Of a DNA stretch of 64,000 nucleotides, positions 21,001 to 34,989 are shown piece by piece (within the stretch, counting starts at the first letter, position 1; every line of letters starts with the position of its first letter). Made by a program: the position numbers and the translations under genes. The notes below the pieces were generated by a model. The model ran no database searches. It was not told the origin of the DNA and saw only the letters and a list, made by a program, of their open reading frames with translations. The DNA comes from Cyanoderma ruficeps (taxonomy: Eukaryota > Chordata > Aves > Passeriformes > Timaliidae): NCBI GenBank assembly GCA_008694505.1, contig VZDJ01000594.1, positions 9,831,035-9,895,034 on the forward strand. The letters run 5' to 3'.

Positions 21001-24000
21001 TGCCGAAGAAGCTCATAACTTTTCTTTATATGCAAAATGTCAGGGAAAGGGCAAACAATGTTATGCCAGAAGACCATAGCCAAATCACTTGGTTGGAATG
21101 TGCCGTAAATCACAGGGTGAATGGAAAATGAATCTTTGTTCCAGGACAACGATTTCCAGCATTAATGTTTCTGCTAATATGCTCCTTTTCTGTTGGGAAT
21201 GTCCTCTTCCCATAATCCAAGGTCCTACAACTTAAAACCTATAGCTAAACAAGGCATCAAGGAAGGAAAACCTACATCAAATAATTACAAAACTCTGAAA
21301 TGTCCTGCTTTTCTTTTCTAAAGTACAGGGGAAAACCATTGGTGTTCAAGCCTTAGAAAGATGACACACTTGCCCTAAGCAGCAGTAAGCTGTTGTAACT
21401 AACTGGAAGTAACCAAACCCCATAGTTTACAAAGGGGAAAATAACAAAATGGGAACAGGTACAGCATAGATCTGTACAAAGCCTTTCCAGACACAGCAGA
21501 CAGAGCTCTGCCTGTACAAAAAGGTGATTGTGATAGCGGTGCAGAAATACATCACACACACACAGACACATGCCAGGCACTCTGCTGGTGTGCTGTGTGT
21601 GTACCTGCCTCTGGTGCATCACAGCACAAAGGAGTAAGAGACGTGCATTCCCATAATAACAAAGCTTTTGGTTGGGGCTCCCTGGGTTTTCTGCAAGAAT
21701 TAATTTTACTGGCATTTGACACATTTTAAACAGCAACAGCACTCACAGTAACCTCCAAAGGGAAAATATTCCTGAACAATATATAATAAATACATTGATT
21801 TCTAATAATAACCATCTGCCCTAAATCTTTTTTGCTGACAGGTTTAGTTGGACCAAAGGCCCTTTTCACATCTACTTCTTGACAGTTCCCATCACTACAT
21901 AAAGACTTTGAAGTGCCCTAACGTGCAGTAAAATGCAAGAAAACCTACCAAACTGTCAATATTTCTTCACTTCTAAAAGGAAATGCTAATGGCACTCAAA
22001 GAGCTCAAGATGTAATGTAAGATCAGATCCAGCAGACTGGTTGATCTAACCAGCCTTTGCTTTGCAACGAGTATGCTGAAAAGCAGGCAATTATATGGTG
22101 AAGAGCAGAACTAGGTAAAAGTTTTTCACTGATGTGACTGTAGGGAATAAACCCTTTTTATTCCAAACAAGCTTTTCTATTGAAGTATCTGGAGTTTTCT
22201 GTACAAAATAAGAAAATTAACATTAATTTCTTCTTTTTAACCTATCACTTCTTTTTCTATTTTTTTTTGACATTAAAAAGAAAATGAACATGAATGAGAC
22301 ATAAATGTTTTTCTAAAATCTGGCCAGCATTAATTTTTTCATAGGGAGAAGCTGAGCACAAATAATTCAGAGAAAGCAGAGTCTCTCTCCAATTTCCTGC
22401 AACAAACAACTGGCATTTCTCTAGCAGCTCTACTGCGATATAAGACTGAGAAAGGCTCTATAGCACGAGAAAATAAAAGCAATAAACAGAAGCCCAGTCC
22501 TATGGTAAAACCCCAGCACTGCTCACTGCACTGCACAACTTGAACATACTTCAAAGGAGCCAGGATGCTTCCCCCACCCCTCAAATCATCATCTCATGGT
22601 AAGAAAAGATGAGGTGTTTCATATCTCATCTGCCACGTAACCACCCAAAAAACCTTCCTTGCAAAACTCCTTTGCTCCCAGATCCGTTGGTTTCATTGAC
22701 TACAGCTGCTCTCCTTTCAGTTTGTCAACGGCATAGGAAAATACAACACATTTATCAAGGAAAGAATAGGGATCTGATGTTCCCCAGCTGTTTACTGCTG
22801 AAAGTTTACACCACTACTTTTCAACCTTTGGTTTTGCAAAACCTTGGGAAACACTAAAAACTCCTTTAGGGGTTGTGAAACACAGCGAAAAATCTCTGCA
22901 AGGCTCTTGTTATTCCCTATACTATGTTTAACAACTCCACTAGAAATTTTTTAGGGAGGCCACAGTCTGTAATAGCTTGAAAACCCCTCACTGACCCTAT
23001 GCTTCCCAAAATCAGTAAAAATTACATACAAAACATTCTTAGGGTAATCCCTGATGACTGCCCCAATCCATCCTACACCCACCGACATCTGCTGGTGCAG
23101 GACCAGGCACATGTGATTTAGGGAACTTTGCTATGCTGGCGCAGAGGTAACCCCATCTGCTGTGTACCTACAGCAATACCTCCTTCCCAACACCATGCAA
23201 CGGGAGACCTGCGGGCCTCATCTTTCATTCTCTTATCTCATGCAGCTATTCCTTATGCAGACACATTTCTGTATACAAATCCCATTATACTTGACCCTCA
23301 GTTCACCCTGTTTCCATTACAACGCTGTAGACTCAACCAGACTTGCTCCAGTGCCAACTCTGTGCTGTCATTCCTTGCGCAGAGTGGTAATAAAGAAATC
23401 ACTGTTTTAAGCTGACAAAGAACAGATTTCTTACTAAGTAAACACTGATGTTTTGGTAGGGAAATTAAGTTATAAAATTGTGTCTACAAAGGGAGACCAT
23501 ACAGATGGAGTTTGTTAAGAGACAGTAATACAGTCAACAGTGGTTAATTCAATTGCCTGCTACTTATCAGATTTTTTTTTTTAAAAAAGGCTTATCCAGT
23601 TTTTGTAAATGCAAATGCAGAAAAGCATTTCAAAGAGCCGTTGTCATTGTAGCTGGAGAGTGATGTACACATGCACATGGCCTTTCCAGGCCAAAGAACC
23701 CAGCCCTGCGTATCCGCCGTGGCTGTGTTGGTGTCCAGTGGGCCTGGTGATCACCAGCCTGGCATAGAGGAGGCCTGGGCACAGACAACTCATCACCACA
23801 CCACTACCCTCCAGTGGCTTCTGTCCTTACGGCTGTGCCATGGCTTCAGTTCTCCTGGGCACTGCTCTCACCTGCCTCTCCGCCTGCGTGGGGCCTCTGG
23901 TCCATATTAGATACCCCAGACCTTTCTTCAACTGAGGTTAAAACTGGGCACTAAGCTCAGCTGGGTAAAAGTGGGAAGTTCACTACCTCCAGTCCTCAGC

Positions 24001-24577
24001 TGACTCTTAAGTTATGCCAACCTGACCTCAAATGTCACATCTAATTCCCAAAAGCATCAGGCTGATTCCAACTCGCTGAAGCTGTTTCTCTCCTAAACGC
24101 TCCAATGGCAGAGGCATAGCCACTCGTTATGCTCCCCCTTCCAGGGAACTGCAGCTGGGTTTGGGGTACTGCCTGAAAAACGGGGTTTGTTTTTTGCAGC
24201 ATCAGTGCTGGCAAAGGCCCCAGACATCCTTGTCGCACTAGCAGCTCTGGTGCCTCCTGTACTGCTGATCCAGGGGCAGAAGCAGGAGGATCCTCACCGC
24301 TCCACAACCTCAAAAATCACCTTTCCTGCACCTCACCAAACACCAGCTTATGAGGCATTTAAGTGGTGAGAGGGATGAGACCCCCAGGCCTGTTTGTGCA
24401 CACTCAAACTATTCAGAGCCAAGGAAGAGATGGCTGTATGGGCAACTGCAGGTGGTCAACTCACAGGCTACAACTACGGCTTTCCACAACAGCAGCCCAA
24501 CTCTGTCTGAGATGACACTCCAAGTAGTCTGAACACAACCTGGGGATAGTTTAAAATGACCAGAGAGTTGTGAAGGG

Positions 24578-24602
24578 TTTTTTTTTTCTTTTTTTTTTTT
24601 TT
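24578..24602 (+). repeat. Poly-T tract
   Basis: About 25 bases of T with a single C at about 24588. No SINE or LINE body was recognised beside it. Confidence 0.85.
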
Positions 24603-26795
24603 GAAGGATAAGAGAACATGATTTATCTTTTGCATAGGATAAAGTTCACTATGGGATTCAGCTTGTAGCATGATGTAAAGTCTCAGGCAAGCCAAAAGGT
24701 GTTAACATTGTGTGCCCTTTAAATGAGGCAATTAGTCAGTGAAACGAGATGTGCTTAGGTTGGAACTATGTAAATACATTCATTTTATTAATACAAGGCA
24801 AAAATCTAAAAAAGAGATATTGCTGGGCAATTAAGTCACCAACTATTGGTTCTATTTAAAATTCAAGAGAAGGGATATTAAACATACTCAAATTTTAATG
24901 AAAACATTTGCATCAGTTTTAATAATTCAGCACAAAATGTTATTTAAACATTTCTCTCTGGTTTTGGAAAAGGCAAACACAGGGCCATTGTACGGTGGTC
25001 TGGAAGTGAGAAATCAGAACTGCTCAGGTGCACTGGATTTTTTTACTCATTTTAGACAACTCAGTGGCAATCAAACCAAGCCTGGCAATCAAAGCTATGC
25101 TGAAATCCCAGTAGTGAGGTTTTTCCATGTGGTAGAAGCTTTTGAAAGTCTCATCAGTTCCCTTTTTGCACCACCAAGTATCACTTGCAGCTCAAGTTGA
25201 TTTCAGAGTGGGGTGCAAGCTCTTACATACCTTCATTGTATGAAAAGGCTGTAGACGGGACTTCAATAAGAAATTCTCCTATCTTGATCCTGCACTTGCA
25301 TGTTTTGGGGCTTTTTTATTTAGTTGTATCAGCTGCTTGATTTGTTTAAATAAGCAAAGGATGTAACAGGTGAAAATAGCGTGGATTTAAAAAATACTTT
25401 ATGGTTTAAATAATCTAGAGTGTTATTGGTAACCAAGGAAATTCAACTATCCAGATCTGAACTGCCAATATTCACAATTCCCTTTGTGCACATCACATCA
25501 CAGCACAGGAAAGCTGTTCATAATCTAATGGCAATATAATTACTCTTACCCAGCATGCAGTACACATTTGGTACTCATGAAAAGCATAAGGATTAATACA
25601 ACCATTCATGCCTACTACAAAAGAGTTTCTCGCCAATGAAAAAAAGGTACAATTTTCTAAGATCAGTCATAGAGTATCTGAGGGACAGAGCAAGTGCAAG
25701 AAGTTGTAAGGACCTATTGGTAGGAGATAAACTTTTAATTACAAAAGTCCCACACAAAAACTCTTATTCTCTTGTTCAGTAAAGGAGGACAAAAGTTTGA
25801 CAAGACAAAAATTAAGAATAAATGCAGCTCAGGCTATTATACCCCTGGATTTTTACAGGCATACTTGTCAAACTCTTATAACTTCTCCCAAGATGCCAGA
25901 TTGTCTGGCTGCACCATGTCTACCTTCGACCTTCAGCCTTCAAAAACAGCTTCTAAAAGTCTACAGTTCCATTTTAATCAAAGATTTTCTCCTGGACACC
26001 ACTGGCTCTTTCAACTGAATCTCAGATGTGACTGAGGAGTGCAGACCATGTGCACTGTAGGGCAGGAGATTACTTTCAGTCCAGCTTTCACTTACTGAGG
26101 ATGGTAACAGGAGGAGGACACTAGATTGAGACCTTATACTGCTAAGTAAGGAAGACGCCACACACCACCCACATGTACACACAAATCCTTACCGCACTGC
26201 AAGTTCATAGATCGCAGCAATTTTGCTGGTGAATGTGTGAACCACAAAATTGCCCTGCCTGGGAGAAAAGCACCAATGAACACAGAGCTGGAAAGGTTGG
26301 GTTTATGAAACACAAAGTAATGAAGTCAATCACAGAAACCAGATCCTGGAGAAAGTCCAGTTTGGCAGTGTCGCCAAAAACCAAACGAAGGAATAGGAAA
26401 CCACTGCATCCAGTGCAAGACTTTGGGAGAGAGCACAACCTGTCACTCTTCAGCACAAGGCACCCTAAGGAATCTTCTGTCCTTCAATTTGTGTCATTTA
26501 CTCGCTGAGTCATCCTGGGAAAGGTCACTCATCCAATATGCTGCACCAGAGTGACATACCTGAAGCAATGTGACATCTGCACAGAAATCAAACCCAAGTC
26601 TCTGCTCACCATCCATCCTTATCAGAAACCGTCACATAATTCACCAGAAATGCAAACCCTGCTCTGCAGAGATCAAGCAAGGAAGAAACCAGGTTGACAG
26701 AATCCTGAGCTCCAGCAGCACATCAGGACTTGAAGGGAAAGAAGTTAAAGCTCACAGAGCTCCTACCTTCTTCACATTTGGCAGAAGCCCTCTCT

Positions 26796-26816
26796 TAAAC
26801 AAACAAACAAACAAAC
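26796..26816 (+). repeat. Simple repeat (AAAC)n
   Basis: About five perfect AAAC/CAAA units in a row (AAACAAACAAACAAACAAAC). An ordinary microsatellite within the 25.5-kb intron. Confidence 0.9.
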
Positions 26817-29639
26817 AACTCTTTGAAGAGATTCTTATTCTTGTGGTAACACTCATCCAGGCACTGACAGGATTCAAACCAGACGTGGTAGAGGGAAGTC
26901 TGGAGTCATACCAGGTTTAGATCTTGCATGCCAAGAGAGGTCAAGACCTAGTCAAGCCTTGAGCAGACAATCCCAGGACACGGAGGAAGTGGTGTTGATG
27001 GGAGAATGCCTTTCTCTCTGACTCACTAGGCAATGCCACATGATGATGCTCCGGTGAGGAATATGAAGCAGTTTTCATTGCTAACCACTAAAGCCCAAAA
27101 GTCCAGTGTATTTGTCCTCTGTAAAGATCCTCTGGAACCTTTAAAAGACATGACTTCTAAAATATCTAAAGCTGGCCCAATTCCATTTTAGTCTCTTACA
27201 TTCTAGTCATCTCATGTCCTGAGTGAAGGTTTGAATTTCTCTGACCTAACCTGAAAAGTGGTTCGGTTATATGTTTGTGTACAATTTCTTTTCCAAAGAT
27301 GGATAGAAATCTATTTGACTTTGGAAGTCTACTATTTTGTCAAGTGAATAAAGTGGTTTGGGGTCTGCTGACACCGGTTTCACTACGACTTTTTCTCTGT
27401 TTAGAGACTTCTATTGGAAATAATATACAAGCAGGTAGTAACTATTGAAGCTTTAAAACATACTAGATAAAAAACTTCACTGTCCATCAGTTGCTTGCAA
27501 TACTTCTTACAGAGAATCAGTTGGGGTGGAGGACTAAGAAAAAAGAGCAAACTAGAAAGAACTTCTATATGATTTCTCTCCTGGGAACCAACTGCAAAAT
27601 CCTTCCAGCTGATCTACAGAATTATTCACCCTACCAACTCTCATGCTGTACCCTGATCCCCAAAAGATGTCATCACAAAATGTGTGCCTTGTAATCAGGG
27701 TAAAACAGCAGCAAAGGCCTCATTTCAGAGGCCAGAAAACTGAAAACATCATTGGCTCCTTGAAAGTCTTTTCCAATCAACAGGACCAACACAATCTGAC
27801 CTGTGTGGTTATCAGTTACTCAAAGCAGCACATCAAACACTGCTAATTCCTTGAAAATTTGGTCTTCCTAGGGAGCAGACACTGGGATATTTACCCTAAT
27901 GCAGCTTTAAGCTTGAAACTTTCCTAGTTTTAATGTAATAAGCACACACTGATAGACTTCCTCTACCAGTGGTACTTTGAGATGTGTGGTTTCTTTCCAG
28001 GATCTTAAGAGGCTTTCTGCTGAAGCATTCAACCAGCAGGTACCATGTCCAGCAGCTGGCTAGCAAATCAAAAGCCCTGTAAGTAGCTCCATAACAAAGC
28101 TAGGAAAGCCTCTTGTGAAGAGGCAAGAGGAGGAGAGGAATAAGACAAATTCTTCTCCAGAATGCTTTCACAGGATCAAAATGAAAGTATTTCAAGGGCC
28201 TTTACAGGATTTAAGAGCACATATTTATTTCTCTTAGAGATTTAAACGCAAAAAACTGAACGTAAATGCAAATGAATGCATTTTATACAGTCCAAACATC
28301 TTTTCAGTCTTGCCTAACTGCACCCAGGTGCTGTTATAAGTGACTGGCTCATGTGTGCAGAGTAGGGAGAGGTGTAAGAGAGAGATAAAATGAGTTGTGT
28401 AGGAAGAAATACCTCTGCTGTGAGGAGACCCCACCTGTGCTAAAGAAACACTGGCACACCACTGCAGCCAGAGAAAGGGCAGGAGGTGGTGGTGGACCCT
28501 AATTCTCACATTTAATCTAACAGCATGTGCTCAGCAGCAGGAAAACCATGGTAGAGGTCCTTCTGCTGCCCAGGGGGTGGAAAAGGACAGCTCTAAGGCA
28601 CTCCCACCTCTGACAAGTATCTACTTAAAAAGAATCATCAAAAGGCTCACATTCTCCTGGTTCACTATCAGCTACCACGATCAATTATATGAAAACCCAA
28701 TCCCACACACACCAATAAAGTGAGAGCAGGGAATGCAGTAAACTTGCTCTTGAAGTGGAGCCTGGCCAACTGATATCATCTAAACCTTGAATATGTTTTT
28801 TCCATAGTACATCCTCCCATGAGATTTGCCATGAGCATGCTTCTGCAACAGAGAGGAGACAGGGCAGAAAACATCTCTGTTGATTCTGCAGGAGTTGCAT
28901 GGCCTGGGCATGTACACTGGGCTCCAAGTATGCACAACCCACCTCATTAACATGTCTGTGTTTCTTAACTCCACTCCAGCCACTTTATGAATTTTTAGGT
29001 ACTTAACTCCTTTACTAGAAATGGCTTTAATGTCCTGAGTTTCAATAGAGGTTGGAGTAGTTTGACCTTAAATAGGATCCAGCTTGTTTGAAAAATCCAT
29101 TGAGCCTTTGCATTACCAGCACTTGACAAGCCAGTCCTAAGAGTCAACACTATTTTGAAATCCACAACACCCACTTTCAAACTGTTAGCCAGACCCAGTA
29201 CACTGGGATTTATGATCTGAAATAACACAGGCACTTTTAAAAGCTTGACCCTTGAGAAATGCTCTAAATTTTAGCTGTTAGCTGTCTATTTAATATCAAT
29301 GGTGAAACATAAAAGAACAGGAATCAAGAGTCTCCAAGGCAGAAAATTGTGTAAAATCACAAATTCTCAAAATGGTCTGGCACACAGAAGAAAAACATAC
29401 TTATGTGGTTTAGTGTCAGAGCCAGGGATTTAGAAAGCCCGCTAAAACACACGCACTCCCGCGGGAGTGATGTGCAGATCTGAGATTTGCCAGAGTAACA
29501 GCACCCAGTTCTGCCCTTTGGTTTGTGCAGATGTGCATGCACAGTGTCCGTTGCACACAGGAGTATCCAGATCCACACTTCTGCCAAAATAGGGTCCTTT
29601 TCCCGCTGGTATTTTTTTTTTAACTTTCCCCCAGCCATC

Positions 29640-29648
29640 TGGGTGGTC
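29640..29648 (-). promoter_or_regulatory. Exact GLI consensus binding site inside GLI2
   Basis: TGGGTGGTC on the plus strand is the reverse complement of GACCACCCA, the consensus bound by GLI zinc fingers. About half such a 9-mer is expected by chance in 64 kb, so alone it is weak evidence. It sits about 8.3 kb downstream of the 106-nt exon, beside an old SINE remnant (about 29690-29750). Confidence 0.25.
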
Positions 29649-29689
29649 CAAGAATCAGAACCAAAATACCTAGGATCCCTCAAACCACA

Positions 29690-29750
29690 TGTTCTAATCC
29701 CAGCAGAATTGACTCAGTCCTTCATCCATCCAGGGTAAATTGACTTCCCT
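29690..29750 (-). mobile_element. Possible MIR-like fragment
   Basis: CATGTTCTAATCCCAGCAGA then ATTGACTCAGTCC resembles the reverse strand of the MIR 3' half (…TTCTAATCCCAGCTCTGCCACTGACTCA…). It is short and diverged. Confidence 0.35.
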
Positions 29751-31214
29751 GCTCTTTGCTGCGTGGGGGGAACTTTTGGATGAGATTTGAAAATTTCCGC
29801 TCTGTATGGACATTAAAAATCCTACATTTTTCTTCCAGTATCACAAGCCAGGATTCCTGCCATTAATTTCTATTTCTCAGCACCCTGTGTAATTTGCTCC
29901 CCACGGCCACTGGTAGCTGGGAATCTAGATTAAGCTGCACCTGAAAAGTGATGTGCCGCAGGCTTCATTCCACAAGCCAATGGGATGGATGCGTTTTGTC
30001 CATTTATCTTCACACACACTGGAAGGATTTCAGAGAAACACAGTGAAAATGAGGAGGCTGAATGGATTGATATTTGACTATATGCTGCAGGCTGCAGCCT
30101 GGCCAGTTCATTAGAGCAGGGAGGAGGATATGACAACATGCAGCAAATATCTGGAGGGACGTGTTACACAAGGAGGTGTGCTAGCAGCAGGAGGGTGAAA
30201 TTCAGGGAGAGAAAAAAAGGAGGGTGGACCAGAAAGGTGAACTGCATGGAGAGCTTTATATACTGAGAAAGGATTTGCTACAGGATAGAGTAAAAATTCA
30301 ACCCGGAGACACAAGACCAGGAGATACAAGAGGGAACCCACAGACCCCTGTGCAGTACAAGAGAAAGTGCTACAGAGGAGCAGAACATGGCAACAGGTCT
30401 CAGCATCTCTTGTCTTCGTGACTGCAAGAAGCTGGTGAGAGGTGACTTATTTAGGATTAAGAAAAAGAAAAGGCCAGGAAGGGCATTGCTCCCCATTTAG
30501 CTGAGAGAAAACTTGAGAAACAAATTCAGAACACTGGAGTTTAAAAGGGCAGGAAGTTGGCACTGAACATTTATCCATTTTTGCAGATGCTGAAAGCAGT
30601 GGAGAATGGGCAATCCTATTGAGATAGCTTCTGAAAGACACACTCTCTGTTTAGAAACTCTTTAGAAAGCAGCAGGAGAAGAGAGTTCAAAAAAATTTTT
30701 TTCCTAAAGCACAAGCTTAACAGCAGATAAGGTGGAAGCATGAAGTCACTTTTAATCTACTATAAAGTGAGGTAAGCAAAGGGATTATCACTTAAGACTG
30801 CTGACATGAAGCTCTGAGAATGACATTTAAAAGCAATGGTGGATTACAGAGTGACATCATATTAAATGAACACATGCCAGAGGTTTACATAAAAGACCAC
30901 AAAGATCATGCTTTTGTTCTCAGTACTAAAACCTCTTAGCCATTTTTACACTTCTGGCGGTGATTAAGCTAAATTAAAGGTGGAGTTTTTCACAGCACCA
31001 GCAACTGAGTGGCCCAGATCTTCACTAAATGCAAATGGGCATGAGTCCATCTGAGCACACCCAGGCCCCTCAACCCAGCCCGATGTGACAGCATTCAGCA
31101 AACGGAGATCCAGTCCAAATGTTTCCAAGTCTAACCTGCACTTCATTGCATAATTTACTGAGTCTGAAACCACTCCCCTTCAGGTCCCTCTGGAATTTAG
31201 GTTTCAGTTATTCA

Positions 31215-31249
31215 AAGGCTATTTAACTATTCTGAAGGCTATTTAACTA
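31215..31249 (+). repeat. Two-copy tandem duplication, period 20
   Basis: AAGGCTATTTAACTA occurs at 31215-31229 and again at 31235-31249, with similar flanks. This is a recent local slippage or duplication event. Confidence 0.85.
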
Positions 31250-31379
31250 AACACACATGACAAAACTATCCTGAATTTAAAGAACAGCACAGATGTGTAA
31301 ATCTCTCTCATAATGGAATATGCTTGAAAATCTTTAACAAGATTCAAAAGAGAAAGCTGTGGAGGTTTGTATTTCGTTG

Positions 31380-31432
31380 GTTTTGGTTTTGTTTGTTTGT
31401 TTGCTTTTTGGTTTGTTTTGGTTTGTTTTTTT
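31380..31432 (+). repeat. Imperfect G/T-rich microsatellite
   Basis: Alternating GTTTT, GTTT and GGTTTG units over about 50 bases, ending TTTTTTTGCAG. It is an irregular simple repeat. The terminal TTTGCAG looks like a plus-strand acceptor but no plus-strand exon follows. Confidence 0.8.
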
Positions 31433-31699
31433 GCAGAACAGTTTATGAGACTGGAAAAGCCTAGAGAAACATATTAGCCCTGATCAGTGTTTTGGATTAC
31501 ACCTTCCCCATTTTCCAAAGACCTGATCAGCGTGTTCCCCCACTGAGGCCATAGGTTGTTAGGCATGTATTCTCTCAGTTTCTGCACAGGCAGGTTGCGC
31601 TGTGTACCTCTTCCCTGTTTCCTCAAAATGGGCTACAAGACCAATCTCAGAAGACAAAGGAGTCTTTTTCTTAGCTCTCAAGATATCAAAAGGGTGAGT

Positions 31700-31790
31700 A
31701 TTACTCTGACAGCATTTTAGAGATGAGGAAAATAAAGCATAGATAGAATTAAAATAATTTTTCCAGCTCCCAGAACATGACAGCAGAAGC
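31700..31790 (+). mobile_element. MIR-like ancient SINE remnant
   Basis: GCATTTTAGAGATGAGGAAA, a diverged 'ctgaggcacagagaggttaagt' equivalent, then CCAGCTCCCAGAACATGACA and GCAGAAGCC align in order with the MIR core CATTTTACAGATGAGGAAAC…. Substitutions and small indels fit an old copy. Confidence 0.5.
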
Positions 31791-32804
31791 CTAGCATTTC
31801 GTCTGTGGTCTCTTGGAGATGGATCAAGTGACCATCAATATTAAGCCTGGAACTGACAGTTCCCCAGATCACCTCCTCTAGGTTACCAAAGAGCCACCTC
31901 AAAGCAACAGACTCCTGCTAATTACAGACCAGGGAGAGGTTTGAACCAGCCTTCGGGAGAGGACCAGCCCTTGCAAACCATTGAAAACTTACACATTCTG
32001 ATTTTCTTAAATAAATGAAAGAAGCATGTGGGAAAGAAGGGGACAGAATAAATTGGCTGTGGGAGCCCCCAAACCTGTTTCCCAAATGAGCAATGTATCT
32101 ATTTGGTGAAAGTCGTAAAACTTTGCAAAACACATAAGAAGGCCTCTCTGAGCAGCTGTTTGCTTTGACTCCGGAGGGAGCTCGCTCCGTCTCCTAAGCA
32201 GCACAGTACCATCAATCACGACCTGCCAAAGATTTTCTACTCCAGTAGCAAAGTAAATATGAAAACACAGAGGTTTTATTGGTATGTACGTTCCGTGGCT
32301 CAGCCGAGCAGCATCCTTGCTGCAGGAATGACCATTGCCAGGGGTCCCATCCCGAAGTGCCTGATGGGATCCCAGCTGCAGCCCCGGGGCAGCCGTGCCC
32401 CACGGAGGGTAACTGAAGGCACTTTATGTGTGTCCAATAATGCACAAAGGCAGCTTCAAGAGCAGGCACTGCAAACCCTTCCCCTCCTCTATGGAATCAG
32501 GAATCCCCCTGGGAATAAAGGATGGCAGAGAGGCCTCAGCACAGAATGGGGAGCGCTGTCAGGTAAGCCCTGGCAAGGTTCAGCTGAAGCATGGTCAGGG
32601 CACACAGAAAATTTCACTTCAAAACTCTGACACCCCTTCAGCGCGTGTATTGGAAGCAAGACTTTTCAAAGGATTCCTATCTGGCAAAATTGATGGGACT
32701 TTGTGTGTGTTTTTATAGAACGGGAACAGTAAAAGGCACATCTGTGACAATAACAAATTCCAACTCTAAAGCAAAAGACACTGGTGTTTCTAAAAGCAGT
32801 TATA

Positions 32805-32822
32805 AGATGATGATGATGATTA
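32805..32822 (+). repeat. Simple repeat (GAT)n
   Basis: Five GATGAT-type units followed by a T-rich run. Short microsatellite, nothing else notable. Confidence 0.7.
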
Positions 32823-33691
32823 TTTTTTGTATGGCTAAACAACATATTTTCCCTTAACCCCACTTGGCCTCCCTTGGCTGAATCCCACAAAAAAACAACA
32901 AAGGAAAAAGAGAACCAGATTGGAACAGATATTCAACATGGAAAATTTTGGGTTTGACATTAAATCTGGCATATTTGTAAACACTTGAGACATAGCCTTT
33001 TTATGATGAAAAGTTTAACAGTCAACTCCTCTGCCTGTGAATCACCCTGCCTAAACAGCTCAGGAACATTTAATCTGGTCCTGAAAAGGTATTCTGTAAT
33101 TTTTAACACAATAAGAAGGAAACAAACTTCAACGGGGAGGGGTAATAGAATCAGATAAAGAAAAAAGTGTAGGCTGGATATCAGGAAAAATCTGTAATAA
33201 TACATTAAGATTTCAGGGAAATGGAGAAATACCCTTGATTAAATGAGATAAAATCCTTACCAGAGGGAAATTAAGGAAAACTCCACATTATCATGGAGAT
33301 GGAGTCATCTCTATGTTTAGGTCTTTGGGACAAGTCAGTTCTAATGAAAACTGCGGAATTTGTGATTGCCAGCTAAGGGTTTGGGATTTTTTACTATTTT
33401 TATGTGTGCACAGAAGAGCAACAACAGTATCTTGTTAATAAATAATGTCAGAACTGCATCCTAAAACACCACCAGGATGTTGGTAGAAAAACAAGGCTGC
33501 TTTTGTTTCTTACAGTGCACAATGCCTGATGGGTTTCAACCACAGTTTAGGAGCTACTGTTAAAAAGCTTCTTGCTGAGTCAAGCCTAGGCACACTGTTT
33601 ACTAGGGTTAGCCCCGAAGGGTCTTGCATTGGCAAAGACTTTTAAGCTTAGCTAAGGAATTTTTAGTTATTTTTGTTGTGATTTTAACAGA

Positions 33692-33712
33692 AATAATAAT
33701 AATAATAATAAA
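33692..33712 (+). repeat. Simple repeat (AAT)n
   Basis: About six AAT units in a row. No associated element. Confidence 0.85.
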
Positions 33713-34989
33713 AGGTAAGCGTGTAATCACCTCCCATATCTGCCAGCAACTTTCCTCTGGAGTCAAGGGCTTGGTGTTGCAAAGCTGATGCTGTTCCCTT
33801 AGTTTAAAGCAGAGAGCAGGCCCCACTGGATTAGGTATTTGTGAAGAAGTTCACTAAAATACAAAATACCCCTTTTGTTAGAAAAGGACCTGTATTAAGT
33901 TATAAGTGAATTTCTCTGGTTCAGCTTTGAGCCTGCACACACCTGGCTGATGACTTTTGCCCAAATAGTGCTGACCTACAACCAACGGTGAAGAGTGAAA
34001 TTCTCACAAATCAATAAAAGCTGCATGCAGAAAATGCACGTACGACCCACCACTGCTCTTCCACAGAGCCTGGGCCATCCTGTGCTCTGAAAGAAAGGAT
34101 CACAGGGAAAAACAGTATGTGGCTCTCTAATTTGATCCGGTATTTCCAGAATAATGCAGAAGATCCGAATTTATTTCCCTGTCTTTTCTTAGCCTTTGAG
34201 TATTGTAGTACTATACTGTTAAATGAATGTTATGTTGCAGAAGTGTTGGCTCATACAATTTATATGCACCAATACAATTTATTCTATTCATTCTGCTCCA
34301 GTTCTACATTCCTGGAATAGCTTTCATCCCATATTCCATTTCACTCCATTCTGCATTGCATCCTTTACACTATCCACTGGGCTCCAATCCTGCCTCTCCT
34401 TCTAACCTCCATATTACCAAAGGCACACAATCATTGCAATCCAGGACAATATCCTGAATCCACAATACTCCAGTTGGTTTGCACTGCACAGAGCTCAAGG
34501 ATCATCTGAATGAAATACTTCATTTTTCTAGACAAGCCAAAAAGAGCACCACAATTCTGTCAAATTGTTGCTAACGCCAAGAAGAAAAGTCCAAATATTA
34601 AAGATGTCAAAAAAATTCAGCACCAAATAAGTAAAACCAACTGCTCTTGTACAAAAAAGTGGATTGTCCTAATGACTGGAGAAACACCAAAACAATCTCT
34701 AAAAGTATACTTCAAAGAAACTCCAACATAATATGCTTCTGGACATATATAATAAATTCTCAGTGATTTAGATGAAGACTCAAGTCCTGAAAATTATTTG
34801 TCACATTGCTTAACAAGAAAATCACCCAAGACACAAAGAATGACAACACTGAGGAGAAACAGCAAGTCTTTCAGGTCTGTCTTGGCTTGGGGGTCCTTGT
34901 TTACCCAAGTTTTTCACATTCCCATCTGTGTTCCCAAGCAAAGGTGGTTCTGCTCAAGAGAGCCTTGCAGAGACGTTCTCTCCAGTTGA

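Noticed and set aside
26490..26560. Possible further MIR fragment (GCTGAGTCATCCTGGGAAAG then GTCACTC)
   Set aside because: Only about 25 bases resemble the MIR core, too short and diverged to call.
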